From the NCBI GenBank assembly GCA_900074885.1, contig FJUW01000003.1:711273-775272 (forward strand): 64,000 nt of DNA, written 5' to 3'. This DNA is from Rhynchosporium graminicola (Eukaryota; Ascomycota; Leotiomycetes; Helotiales; Ploettnerulaceae). The stretch's first letter is position 1; every line of letters begins with the position of its first letter. Below, one piece after another: positions 46,993 to 59,037 of the stretch. Position numbers and translations under genes: made by a program. The notes beneath the pieces were generated by a model. The model was not told the DNA's origin and did no database searches. It saw only the letters and a list, made by a program, of their open reading frames with translations.

Positions 46993-49900
46993 ATGTCGAC
47001 CGCCGTGCCACAAGTTCCCCCTCGTCCTGCCAGAACAACTCAGCAGGATCAATCTGCTGGAGCTGGTAACACTCTGGGCAGCGACCTCCCGAAAATCCCT
47101 CCACGCCCTGTCAATCGCCGTCTGGACCGCTCAATGTCACCATCTAGAGAGAGCTTTGCTCGATCCCCGCTCAACGAGTCTCCATACCACGCAAACCATA
47201 GCAAGACTTCTCTGCATTCCAGTGAGAATCTCTCAACGTCAGATCTGCCCCGCCGTCCTCCCAGCGTCAGTCTGCCATCCATTGGGCAAGAAGGAAATGA
47301 ATATGCGGATTACTCGATCCCTGCGGAGGAACAATTGGGCACGTCACCTACACAGACCCGCAATATTGCGAATGATCTGAAGCTTCATGCCCCGAAGCCT
47401 TCTCTGCCGGTTTCCAGCGCGAAGGCTAGAGTTTCCACTGTTACTCGTACCGATTCCGGTCAAGCTGCCTCATTTGGCATTGGCAAGGCCCAAGGAGACG
47501 ACAAGGAGCCATCTGCCAGATCATTGAAGGCAAAGGCTAGTTTTGCTAGTCAAACCTCTGCGGGTGGAACTGAACGACCTCCCTCAAGCGCTGAGAGCGA
47601 ACATGGCATTCCCGAGATTGGGCAGCGTGTGCCAATGTACCCGAATGCTGGAGATGTGCAAGCCCCATCACCATCGCCATTCGCACAACCATATGCTCCT
47701 GGTATTGGTTTCCACAATGATGGATCGAAACCTAGAAACCATGGCCGAAAGCTCAGCTCGCGCGGTCATGATATTCCACCTGATGCATAGTAAGATTCAC
47801 CAATCAGTCTTGGCACACTTTCCTCTGTTTAACACCAAGTCGAGGTCCGAAATTTACTAATAATACTCAGTGGTCGTTACGGACACGGAGTCATTCCTCA
47901 TGATCGATTCGAGAAGGCATACTACGAAAAGCACCCTGAACTTTTCAAGAAAGAGCTTGGTCAATATGGAGAGGGCCGACCAGAGTGGGCCATGAGCAGT
48001 GATGATTTGAACAAGATTGTTCGAGATACCGCCAGCCGTGGAGCTGGATCTGGTAAGGACTACAGTTTTGTGCTTTGCAGCACATAAATTGCCCAACCAT
48101 CTAATGAAATCTAGGGTCGCGTAACCTTATCAGCACTCCGTCCGAACAAATTGGAATCCAAGCAAGCGAAGAATACGCTTCAAGGATGTCTTCTCCCCGA
48201 CCACAATCCGGGTACCATGTCTCGCACTCGAATGCATCTGATACGCATGTGGATTCGCCCTTGAAAAAGGAGGCTTTGGCTGCGGAACCACCTAGCAAGC
48301 ACGAGTTCGAGAGCACTCTGTCAAGAAGTCTTCAGGCTCCTTCGGATAATGCGCTCGAGAGTGAGGTCGAAGACGATGTTATCCACGTTGATGCTCCAGG
48401 AAAACACTCTAAGCGAATCTACAGAACAGACCACGCTGAGTCTACCGAGGAACTCGAAAGACAACTCAGCCACGGAGCAGAGGAAAACTATGGTGCTCCA
48501 ATTCTTGCTTCTGATGAGGTTGCCAAGGAGCCATTTGGATGGGATCTCGAGCCTGCTGTTTCGCCACTAAACGAGCGCAGACGTAGCTCGCACGATGAAG
48601 GCGGACTCCACTTCAGAACTGGGAGCGCATCAAGCGCCAACAACAGCAGACCATCGAGTCGACCTGGAAGTATCCATGGAGTGATGCCTGGTCTCCGAGG
48701 GACAGGTGCACCTCTAGAGGATTTAGACGAATACGAGCCCTTATTTCCCGAGGAGGAGCAAAATGGCAGCAAAGAGAAGCCGTTGACTGCTGCGGATAGA
48801 CTCAAGCGACCTGAGCTCAAGAACCGCAAGTTCCCGTCGCAAGACATTTGTAAGTACCACGAAGACTGTCTTCTGAAGATTAGGAAGGAGATAAGAAGTC
48901 GTTTCTTGGATTTCCGGTACATGTATGTGCATTTCCGCTGACATGAGCTTTAGGGGAGGACACACCAAACAGTCTACAGTACACTGCCACAGTCTCGACA
49001 CCTCAACTACCCGAAGAGCAAGACCTAGAGTCGAAAAACACTCCAGAACAGGAAAACTCTGCACATGCTTTTGCAAGAAGACAAGAGGAGCTCGCCGAGA
49101 AAGAATCGAAATCCCCCGATAGTTTTTTGCATCAAGAAAAGAAGCCATGGGTTCACAAAGCTCACCTGGCAGCTGAGACCAGGCCAGATCTGAAACAACG
49201 CTTCCCATCGCGGGATGTTTGGGAGGACACCCCTGACAGCTTGCAACTACAAACCACGGTCGGTAGCCCACAGATTGACGAAACGGATCTTATGAGCCCG
49301 ATGGATGAGGGACAAGCAGCATCGCCAATTAATATTGCATCGATTTCGAAGCCTCAAGTCCCTGCACGTCCAGGCAAATCTAAGTTGTCTGAATCGCCAG
49401 AGAAGGCACAGCCAGCCATTCCAGAACGGCCTCGTCCTAAACAAGGAGATGCAACGTCATCACCCGTACCGGTCAAGGCAAAACCTCAAGTCCCCGCCAG
49501 ACCCGCCAAGCTTATTACTCGAGAATCAACAGAAAACGTTCCTCTCACCACTGTCTTGTCGAATTCTTCTGCCAGATCAGTCGGATCTGATCAAGGAGCG
49601 GCTGCAGCGACCAAGCCAAAACCACCTGTTCCTTCTAGACCTATGGGAAGCAAAATTGCAGCTCTTCAAGGAGGGTTTATGTCAGATTTGAATAAGCGCC
49701 TCCAACTTGGTCCTCAAGCCCCAAAGAAGGAGGAATCTGCACCTGAAGAGGAGGAAGAAATTAAAGATAAGGCACCTCTACTTGATGCCCGGAAAGGTAG
49801 GGCTCGTGGCCCAGCTCGAAGAGCACCTGCGAAGAGCCCTGCTCCTGCCGCCTCGGGATCCACGAGCACCCTATCTTTCTCATTGCCATCTACCTTGTGG

Positions 49901-50335
49901 GAAGTCGATCCCGAGGAAGACTATGTGATGGTGGGATCTTACGAGGACGAATCCGTCCCAGCTTCGGTAGAAACTAAAGCAGCTCAATCGGAAACACCAA
50001 CACTCGCCACCAACACTGCCGGTATCCCCGTTCACGAGCCATCGGAAATTGCTCCTGATGCAGAGAAGGCATCATCTTCACAGTCTTTTGTAGAAAGTTA
50101 CCACGCTTCGCAAGCAGAGGATGCTCAGAGATCTCTTTTGATCGCCCAAGGTCAAAGCGATAAAAACATTAAGGCTCCCGATGAGCCGTACATTGTGCAA
50201 GCTAGTGATGACGAGTCGAAGGCTTCTTTGGCTGTGCCTGAAGAAGAGGAGGATTTGTCAGCCTCGACGACTACTTTGAAGCCCAACGAGGAGAGCGTGG
50301 CGGAGAAGGAGGATGTGAAGGAGAATCTAGTGTAG
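46993..50335 (+). CDS. AIM21: AIM21-like actin-patch regulator
   Basis: Yeast Aim21 works with Tda2 at cortical actin patches, binding barbed ends and tuning actin assembly in endocytosis. Four exons (46993-47789, 47871-48052, 48115-48849, 48954-50335) give 1031 residues. The protein is largely disordered with Pro-rich SH3-ligand motifs: VPPRPART and IPPRPVNRR at the N-terminus, then repeated KPQVPARP, IPERPRP, PQVPARPAK and PPVPSRPMGSKIA. A folded-looking block lies around the first introns (YGRYGHGVIPHDRFEKAYYE, YGEGRPEWAMSSDDLNKIVR). Two related blocks, FPSQDIWEDTPNSLQ and FPSRDVWEDTPDSLQ, about 100 residues apart, look like an internal duplication; the first is restored only by splicing intron 3. 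C-terminus acidic. Confidence 0.88.
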
Positions 50336-50621
50336 ATAGGAAGGGTATTTTGGGCCGTAGATTGGGGAGAAGGCGTATTTTGGGGGCTGTGTTCGTTTAG
50401 TTTGTTTACTTTCACTTGGAACTCGCTTCCGAAGTGTCGCGTAACCGAGGCGATGGGTAGGCGTCGACCCACCTGAAGTCTGGGAGACGGACAGTTCTAG
50501 ATGAATACATTCATTATTCGGCAATTCGAAAAGCCTGGTTATTCCACCATCATATACTCACATCAATCATCCACTACTACATGACTACAATATATGGACA
50601 ACTGAGCTAGCTGCCTTTCAA
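50336..50621. other. Short convergent intergenic region
   Basis: 3' ends of AIM21 and the IMPACT-family gene; nothing else seen. Confidence 0.5.
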
Positions 50622-52341
50622 TCATTCCTTCCTCCTCAGCCCCAAAATCCGACTCAGCTTCACCTCCCCCTTGCCACCCCATCCCGCAACCCCTCCCGCG
50701 ACATCAGGTCTAACATTCACGTACCAACCCCACGCCCTCCTATCCAGCTCCTCCTTCGAGACATGTCCCTCCCAGGACTTGAACAATAAATCCAACGCAC
50801 CAAGCAACAACCCGAGATTCTCTTCTCTCTCCCTGTCCAGTTCCGCGCCCGACTTTGTCTTCTTCTTCTTCGCTTCTCCTCCTCCTTCTACAGCCGTACA
50901 CGTCCCCGCAGACTCGGGGGAGGAGAAAGCTTTGAGGATATAAGCTCTCGCTCCCTCAGGTCTACAAATCGGCATAGCGCCCTCTCCACCCGTGACAGAA
51001 CCGGCAGTACTTTTCCTCATCCCTTCTAGATCTAAGCCCCATAACGCGTCTCCACCGACCGTTCCAGCGATCCTCAAACGTTGCGCTAGTGCGTCGCGAC
51101 ATACCATGCTCATTATCCTCCATCGGTCGGTGCCGAGCATGACGCCGCCGTACCAGCGCGAGACGACGACTATGACGTTCGTGAGATTATCGGCGCGGAG
51201 GAGAGAGAGGACGTGGTTACCGCCGCCGGATTCGCCGTCGTCGGTTGAGGACTCGATGATTTGAGATGGGGAAGAGGGGGAGAGGATGCGGTAGGCGGAG
51301 ATGTTGTGGCTTGCTGTTTTTAAGGAAGGGTTTTGGGAGAGGAGCTGATCGATAAGGGATGAGGCGGAGGAAGTGGAAGTTAGAGTGTGGGAGCGTGCGA
51401 TGAATGTTGATTCTTTGACGGTTATGGGAGAGGAAACTGTCCAGCCTGTTGATGTGGAAGAGGTTGCAGGTGTTGCCAGGATATCTGGGATAATTGGTTC
51501 TGCAGCAGAATCAGACTCTTCTTTTATCGTCCGCTCACACCCCGCCGTACTCTGCTCTCCCACCTCCCTCTTAATCTCCTCTTTCTCGTCCATGATTTCC
51601 TCCTCCCTCCATTCATACCCCCCTCTCTTCAACACACTAACCTCCCTCCCCATGACCCTAACTTTCGGCTGTCCTCTCCCCCAACTCTCCCTCTCCTCCT
51701 CCACGCCCCTCTTCTCAATCCCCAAACTCACAGCCTTACTCCTCGAATTCGCACTGCACACCGCTTGAGCCAAGCTCAATCTTCCACTCAGCGGCTGCTC
51801 TGGCATCGTATACTTCAGCAATTGAACCGCGAACGCTAGAACTAACGGTGCGCGGTTTGTCACGATTGTGGTTTTGGAGATAGCTTCTTCGTCTACCGAC
51901 GGCTGAGGGAGCGCGAGAGAAGCTTCGAGCTCGGCCGGCGTGAGAGGTTCTTGCGCGAGTTCGTAGGCGGATCGAGCACGTTTGTTTGTAGATGGCGCGA
52001 GAGCATCTGATGAGCTGCGTTTGCCTGCTGTCGTTCCCTGCGTAGCTCCAGACTTCAGAAACGCTTTGCAAGCTGCAAGTAGAGCTTTGGCTGTCTTTTC
52101 GTCGCATGATAAAGTTGTACTTAAACTCGATACATCACTTGCTGCTATATCTGTTATACTGTTTGGTATTCACTTTCAGCAAGCGTTTTAAGGTTAGGAG
52201 GGAAGGATGGGAGAGGACGCACCTACGCAGATTCGCTCCTTGTAAAGCTTTCACGCGCCCCATTGCTGCGAGCATTGGGATCTTGTTACGTCCTGTTGTG
52301 AGGAGACGCAGGAGGTCTTGCATGTCTTTTTGGGCGGCCAT
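50622..52341 (-). CDS. IMPACT/UPF0029-family protein
   Basis: Exons 52341-52227 and 52147-50622 give 546 residues. The N-terminal helical region starts MAAQKDMQDLLRLLTTGRNK and includes MLAAMGRVKALQ. The UPF0029 (IMPACT N-terminal) domain lies near residues 240-370, with FIARSHTL, AYRI, ESSTDDGESGGGN, NVIVVVSRWYGGVMLGTDRWRIM and RDALAQRLR. The related yeast Yih1 restrains Gcn2 signalling, but this longer fungal form lacks a visible RWD domain, so that role is not assumed. The donor GTAGGT at 52226 was preferred over GTGCGT four bases on, because only it joins in frame to the obvious downstream reading (IAASDVSSLSTTLSCDEKTA). Intact. Confidence 0.85.
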
Positions 52342-53158
52342 TTTGTTGGTGGATTGGGAGTGGGAGGCTGGTGCTCGTGTGGATTGTGTGAGGCGTGCTG
52401 AGGAGGGGGAGTCAGTCGAGACTGTAGAATGTGGATGTGGGTGTAGGATCAAGCGAGACCAGGAGTTTGAGATTGTGTGGCCTTTATTCCTGGCTCTTTT
52501 GAAATAGGGATTTCGTCTTGTTTGTCTGGAGAGTCTTCACCCAAAACTTCTGCAAGTTGCAAGTAATTAAATGGACCTGAGCTTTCGGAGGGAAGTTTAT
52601 CCGCGCTCTTACTGGACGGTAATGCTTGTTTTGCGGGGAAATTATCTGGGGTACTTATCCACTTTAAAACGTCAAATCGCCATGTTAGATACAGAAGTTC
52701 ATGTTACTTTCTGTTCTATAAGTTAATCACTTTCCCTCTCACGATTCGTATAATAACTCCTCTTCGGCGATTAAAACATTGATTCTTCACCACCCTAGCC
52801 TTCCCTATCGTCTCCTTCATCCCCCCTTCCAATCCCTCATATCCGTACCCAAGAAAAGTCCATTTCGAATCGATATTTTCTTGGCGGCAAAACGTTTGTG
52901 TCATTTCCAAAGTCTTGGGATTGATTATACGACGTTCCATGAGGTGAACGTGGCTGGCTGCGCAGCAAATGGTATTGGACGACTATAACATTGAACGACT
53001 AGCCTGGCCGGAATAATAATGTTATAAGCCAGTTCCCACCTTCCGATATCTTTACAGATACAAAACCTTCAACAGATCGACCCCTATGAAACAGGCCTAA
53101 TCACCTAAGTGCTCATGGCAGGCTTGGATATCCATTTGAAGAAGGCCTACACGATAAT
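52342..53158. other. Intergenic region upstream of the HET remnant
   Basis: Promoter of the IMPACT-family gene and about 500 bases of featureless sequence. Confidence 0.45.
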
Positions 53159-54684
53159 TTGAAGTTCACGTCAATGTTCCAAGTTTATTCGTTCTCGATT
53201 GAGCATGGACATCACCCACGCGTGTCGGTTCATAAACATCTCTTGAGAAAGGCTCACTATTCGTGGTATGAGAAGCACGGCGCTCGAAAGATTGCTCTCT
53301 TTAGACAACATGCCGAGAAAGAGAAGCTCGGCTACATTTGGGTTGATACGTGCTGTATCGACAAAACTAGCAGCGCGGAACTGTCGGAAGCAATCAACTC
53401 AATGTTTACCTGGTATGAAGGCGCCGTGATCTATTACGCATACCTCTCGGACGTAGTGAAGGGCGAATCTTGGACATGGTCCACTGATCTCAACGAGAAG
53501 ATTCGTAGCAGCAACTGTCACTCGGTTTGGACTTTACAAGAATTTATTGCTCCTAGAAGTGTAACCTTCTTTGATCATAAGTGGAATAGGATTGGAGACA
53601 AAGGGGAGCTGTCAGCTTTCCTATCTGATTTGACCAAGATCGGAGAGGATGTGCTACTCGACTCATCTTGCAGGACTACTGCAAGTGTTGCATAGAAGAT
53701 GTCTTGGGCCGCTGGAATGGAGATGACCGAATCGAAAACGATGCTTCCTCACTCCTGGGAATCTTCAACGTTAACATGTCTCTAATTTATGGCGAGGGGA
53801 ACAAGGCCTTCACACGTCTACAAGAAGAGATATTAGAAGAGACAGACGACCAATCTTTGTTCGCATGGAAGTACGTCTTCTCAAACCGACCAAACCCTCT
53901 GAATTACTGGGAAGAATTTACCAGTGTGCTAGCTGAGTCGCCAAACAATTTCGAACGCACAGCAGGGGTTGTTCCCTTTCCGAGTGGCCCCTCCAAGTCG
54001 CCATGTATGATGACCAGCAGAGGCTTGCGGCGAATTAATGTTCGGCCTCTCCCTTTCCCAGAGCGCAGCGGGATGTTTATGGCAGTACTCGATTGTCACT
54101 GGGCTATCGACCTCTCTTGTGTATGTGCAATTGTCATTGAACCGATCAACGATGGCAACACCCACCAGAGAAGCTCAAGTTTCGAGCTTATTACCAGGGT
54201 TCCGGTAGACGATGTGCCAGAGCAACATGAATCTATTAGCCACGACAATTGTCACAGAGAAGATCCGTCCGTCGGACATGTCGGAGCTCCTGAAACCAGG
54301 TGGCCCTCACAACCAGCAGGAAATATTCTCCCGCAAGACATATACATAGTTAAGAGCCCTACAATCTTCTACACGAATAGTCTGTTCGTGGTAGAGTTTT
54401 CACACCTTGCGCAAAGTGGCTTTGAGATCGTTGGTAAGGTGCCCAAGGAAGACCTATGGCACCTCAACAAAAATACACTACAAGTCAGTCTGGCAAGACA
54501 AATGACTGACGGTAGCATTGCGGTCATGTTGTTCAACTTCAAGGCCAACTTAGGCTTCAAGGTGGTGTATGACAGAAGCAAACCCCGATTCCAGGTCTTT
54601 CCCCGCGCGAAGAAGGCATCGGTACATCGGCACTATAACATGGCTGAGATTGTGCTAAAGCCGATGGAACTAGAATTGGAATAG
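53159..54684 (+). pseudogene. Broken HET-domain (heterokaryon incompatibility) gene
   Basis: HET-domain proteins trigger incompatibility cell death when unlike hyphae fuse. The central block is clear: LGYIWVDTCCIDKTSSAELS, INSMFTWYEGAVIYYAYLSDV, WTLQEFIAPRSVTFFDHKW. It then reads to TAG at 53693-53695, right where the family continues with a Gln before KMSWAAG; KMSWAAG is still present directly after the stop. Within ~25 bases the frame also shifts by one, and DASSLLGIFNVNMSLIYGEG with KAFTRLQEEIL continue in the next frame to 54684. The usual N-terminal YAILSHTW is not recognisable upstream. CAG to TAG is C-to-T in CpA context, compatible with RIP. The ~300-residue C-terminal region is otherwise open, suggesting recent loss. 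Confidence 0.8.
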
Positions 54685-57260
54685 TGGCTAGCAGATTGCC
54701 GTGAAGGCGGATCAGTCCCCAGCAAGGGGGGAGCTCCCTCGATTTCCTTTAGTACACGCCAAAATGGTGAGCAGCTTACTTGGGACATCAAGGCGGTGTT
54801 GATTCAGTCCTGGTGCTTAGTTAAACAGCTACGGCAGTAATAGTCGAGGTGCTTCAACGATCAGAGCTCTCTAGTGTGTTTTAAAAGCTTGGACGTGGTT
54901 GGTCTTCTGAAGGTCTCGTTGATTTGTTCATAGGTAAATACTTGTGACTACGGAAATTAATATTCGTTTGAGTATTTGTGTTTTGCATCTTCCATGATAT
55001 GTGGTATATGGTACTCTAGACTTCTTGAAGTTCTTGTGCGAATACAGTGAAGGAAGTACTCAGATATCTCAGTTATCTTGTAAGTGCGTGCATACCAACG
55101 ATGTGGAGGGGACCGAGGTAGTTATCAATCTAATGAGAACCCGCCTTTGAAGTAGTGCTGTATTGAAATATCCCCTTCGCCTTTTGCATATTTTGCGTGT
55201 GTGTAAATCACATATACAGATCAGAGATAAGCAGCTGGCGGAGCGTTCGTGCAGGTCCACTCTTTTCATTATGTCTAAATGGATTTCCGATCCATCACCT
55301 GCGAGGTTCATCATCTCGTGCAACCATTCCTTTCAACTCATTGATGATCTCGGGCGCAGAGTGCTATGACATGTGGTTATTAACGATAATCTATGTCTTG
55401 TTTGTACGGAAGCCGGTTCCCTTCCTGTTGAATTGGGACTCGCATGCTCCAGCAAACTTCGGCCATAAACATATTAAGCTATCAAGACATAACAGTATGG
55501 TAAACTGTGTTAACGGCCTATGAAAATTTTCGAAGTTCGATGTGCAGCTTAAATAGCTTAGAAGAATATGCATTATCTAGTAAAGCTGGTTTACACTCGG
55601 GTCTGAGTCACTTGTGGAAGATTTTCAACCATATTTTATGAACTTTACGTGCTCTCAGATTCACAATGAGTGCTAGTATGTATATCTTATTGACTCGTTT
55701 GCGCCAGATGCATCGCAACATGCTGGCGACATCTGCGGAGCGACGCCAGCGCTTTCTAGATACTCTGCGAGGGCCTGATAAATCCCCTTACAAAACACAC
55801 GCAACGATCAACGTCCCAGCTCTCAAGCTCAACCCGAATGCTTGAATGTTGTGATATCATTTGTAGGAAATCAAAGATAATCGAATCCCAATTGTCACCA
55901 AGTGGCGAAGACACAATCGTGAGAGCAACAAGCCTTAGCCTTCAACTCTGCTTTTTCACTTATGGTTTATCGTCTAGTTCTGTTGGAAAGACATCTGAAA
56001 CTTTCTCTCACGGCACACAGCAGGCAGATCAACATGGTCTGGGTGTTTGCCATCCTCGTCAGGGCACTTGTAGCCGTTTTTGTAGCCGTTTCTCAGACGG
56101 TATGCCTCTCTGGGGTTCCGCTTGTGCATGTACAACTTTGCCGAAACATGAACGCCGACCAATCTGTGTTTACGGTAGAGGTCGAAACCCGTGTTTGTCA
56201 ATGTCCTGAAAATGCACTTGAACTTCACGTACAGCGTGGAAGGAGGAGGGTGCTGGCTTCAGGTAGCACATTGACTACAATGGCGGGCAAAGGATTACAG
56301 ATGACGGTGATCCGTAGCAGTACGTAAGCCATGGTATATCTGGCTCGAATTGCCATCTGCAAGCCAGATAAAGTCGTGCCCGCTGATTCGAAATCTCGCT
56401 TGTCGGTATTGTACTGGCGACGTCCATCGTCAAGCTTGGAGTGTTAAAGCTTGAGATCTAACAACCTATACATAAAGTCTCTTCACAGGCACAGGAATTT
56501 TACAAAGAAAACGTTCTGCTACCAAGCCTAGTCTTTCGACTCAATGAACGGACAGTGAAAAATAGTCATGAAGCAAGTTTAATGTTGACCGTAAGTAATG
56601 ATCCAGTCCGCTCAAACGTCTCCGTGAATGAACGCTATTCTTTACGGATGTACAGCTGTGAAGTATTATTCCTTGCAATTTTAGTATCACACGTGTTCCC
56701 TTGCAAGTCAACCATAACAATAGGAGGAAAACCCCGTCCTTCTTTTTCGTACTGCTTGAATAGTACTCTAAAACATCTCTTTACGGATTACGCCCGTAAA
56801 TATACATGAGCCGCAAAGCAAGGGCACGCAGAACGTAAGTAAATATTGAATGAACCAGACAATTGGACTTGAGGATGCTAATAGTATTAGTTTGGTGGGG
56901 GCCATGTCCGGTATACAGCTTATTTGATATTCAGTTTGATCTATCAATTCGCACCCGCTGAGCTTGTGTCGTTGTATCAAATTGCAGTGTAAGATACTAT
57001 GCTTGAACGTCTACTCCGTTTTAAGTTACTATGTCAGACGGAACACTGCTTGTGACGCACCACAATACGACAAAAATCACAAGTCCTCCGCTTCCACTGG
57101 CGAACATTTCACGAGTTACGGATTTTTCGAAGCGCCTTCTCCGCTATACGGTGCGACCGCGTTTCATTTCCTCATTGGAAATTTTACTTCACGCTGAGCC
57201 TACATGGGAAGTACCGTAGTAACTCAGTATTTTGGACCCGTGCTACCGTAGCAGTTTAGC
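54685..57260. other. Gene-poor region
   Basis: About 2.6 kb with no supportable gene. Overlapping open frames of 84-123 codons occur on both strands at 55838-56327. One plus-strand frame from ATG 56034 starts with a hydrophobic stretch (MVWVFAILVRALVAVFVAVS), but the rest has no recognisable pattern and the strand choice is unclear. Confidence 0.4.
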
Positions 57261-57661
57261 GGAATCGAATATTCGGGCATGAGGCCACAAGGCACACACG
57301 CATAGCATACCAATTCCTGTACATGCCGCTTTTATTTACTTAAGAATTGACTTGGAGAAATCGTACGAAAGTAGGGACAAGGGTCTACTCTAGCACTTCT
57401 ATAATAACGAAACTACGCCTGATAAATAATTTGAAAAGAGTAACCTTATTATTTATGACAGGTTTAACTATTCGAATGCTCTACTAAATAATTTAATAGC
57501 GTATCAGGTAGTAGTTTTGACGAGGAAAATAAGTATTAGAGAGGGTGTAACCTCGCTTAATTTATCGCGATAAAGTAGCATGCCTGTGCTTTCATGCCTG
57601 ATGCAGGGCTGATTTCAGGTGTGTGTATGCCTTGTGGCCTCATGCCCGAATAATCGATTCC
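57261..57661. mobile_element. Foldback/MITE-like element with ~40-bp terminal inverted repeats
   Basis: The left end reads GGAATCGAATATTCGGGCAT GAGGCCACAAGGCA and continues ACACGC. The right end, reverse-complemented, is the same apart from two or three transitions or transversions over about 40 bases. Further matching blocks inside the arms (for example CTCTAGCACTT with CTCTAATACTT, and AACTACGCCTGATA with AACTACTACCTGATA) suggest that much of the 401 bp once folded on itself. An AGTTT repeat flanks both ends (AGTTTAGC left, AGTTTGGA right), a possible imperfect target-site duplication. No coding capacity; interior AT-rich. Non-autonomous DNA element inferred. Confidence 0.65.
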
Positions 57662-59037
57662 AGTTTGGAATGATAAATCTTTCATAGTCGGGGAAAATCT
57701 TCACCGCAATATCATACAATTAACAATCAACAACGCTGGTAGAATCCTTAGGATCAATAGTATTATACTGTCCTCAATTATTATTTATTCAAAATTTATC
57801 TTGCCTCCTACTAATTGATATTCTTTTGAGATTTGCTTGGCAAGCAACCTTGAGTTAGCATCTTGATGATCTGAATGGTCAGAAAATGGCGCTAAATTGC
57901 AACCACTGGTCGAAGATACTGAATTACTACGATATTGGAGGCCTGCCCTACTCTGATCACTACCACAGAGGATTTAAAGCTATACCTTTTTGGGTGTTCG
58001 GAATGTAGAGTTACGAGAAAGGCTATGATCTGAGTATGGCAACTTTAATTCTGGCTGTTCTCCGGCGACTCCGGACATCCGAAAGCTCTCCTTTATACTC
58101 GTGGTAAGGATGAAAGGGTTTATTTTTCTTTACCACCAAGTAGTTCTCGAGCAATTGAGGAAGCGCACGAACAGCCATCGATCTCTGGATGTAAAGAGTC
58201 ACGAGCAGTTAATCCTACAGAAAGCGTTTGATCCTGAAAGCAAGAAGGTATGACTAATTGAGGGCCTGACGCTGCCGCGAGAACACCTTACCAAAATGCT
58301 GCCAGTAATATGTGTATACACTATTGGGCGTTAAGCCCTGGCCTCTGACTGGCTAACAGACAAGGAGTATAAGGTAGAACGTGCAAATCCCCTGATTGGC
58401 TCGACGAGTTTCTTTTCTGCCATAGAGTTTACAAGTTTGCGTAGGAGGTGGGGGGACGGGCCGCCCGAAGGAGGACCCCTCAGGTGCTAATCAAATAGCT
58501 TTTGTAGAAAACCTCATGGGTGTTCTACCGTATATCTCTGCTATCTTAGAACCTTTTATATCCTGTCGCATACGTGCTGGTGGCTCCACCAGCATCTAAA
58601 TGCGGTCTTCGTCGGAACTCTGCCATTGATCATGCCAAAGAGATCCGCTTGGTGACATCTCGACCAATCCTATCGTCATGATAGGCGAATGTCAATATAG
58701 AACCCTGAACTTACGACATGTACCAAACCCTCGTCGTACTTTGAACGGCCAATGACACAATCATTGGTGGGCATCTTGCACCAGCTTAAACACAACCTTC
58801 AACGCTCATTTGACTTCAAGGGTCCCGAGAAGGTACATCATGTTTAGTCGCAATATCTTTGAATACATTGCGTGCTCCACTAAGTTATCCCTACTCACGG
58901 CAGAATTAGCACCATGCCAGGTGTTGACGAAGTTTTTCCGTCTTGCGCATTTATATGTTGCTATGAGACGTATTCTCAAAGATCCTGAAATCGCCAGCAG
59001 CAACGCTGTTTATCCATCCAAGTGAATCTAACAAGTC
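57662..59037. other. Gene-poor region upstream of the permease
   Basis: About 1.4 kb, partly AT-rich, with one short GC-rich patch (GGGGGGACGGGCCGCCCG near 58451). No gene recognised; the last few hundred bases presumably hold the permease promoter. Confidence 0.4.

Noticed and set aside
55838..56327. Overlapping open frames on both strands, one with a signal-peptide-like start at 56034.
   Set aside because: Three frames are open at once, none has a family motif or supporting introns, and the strand cannot be decided.
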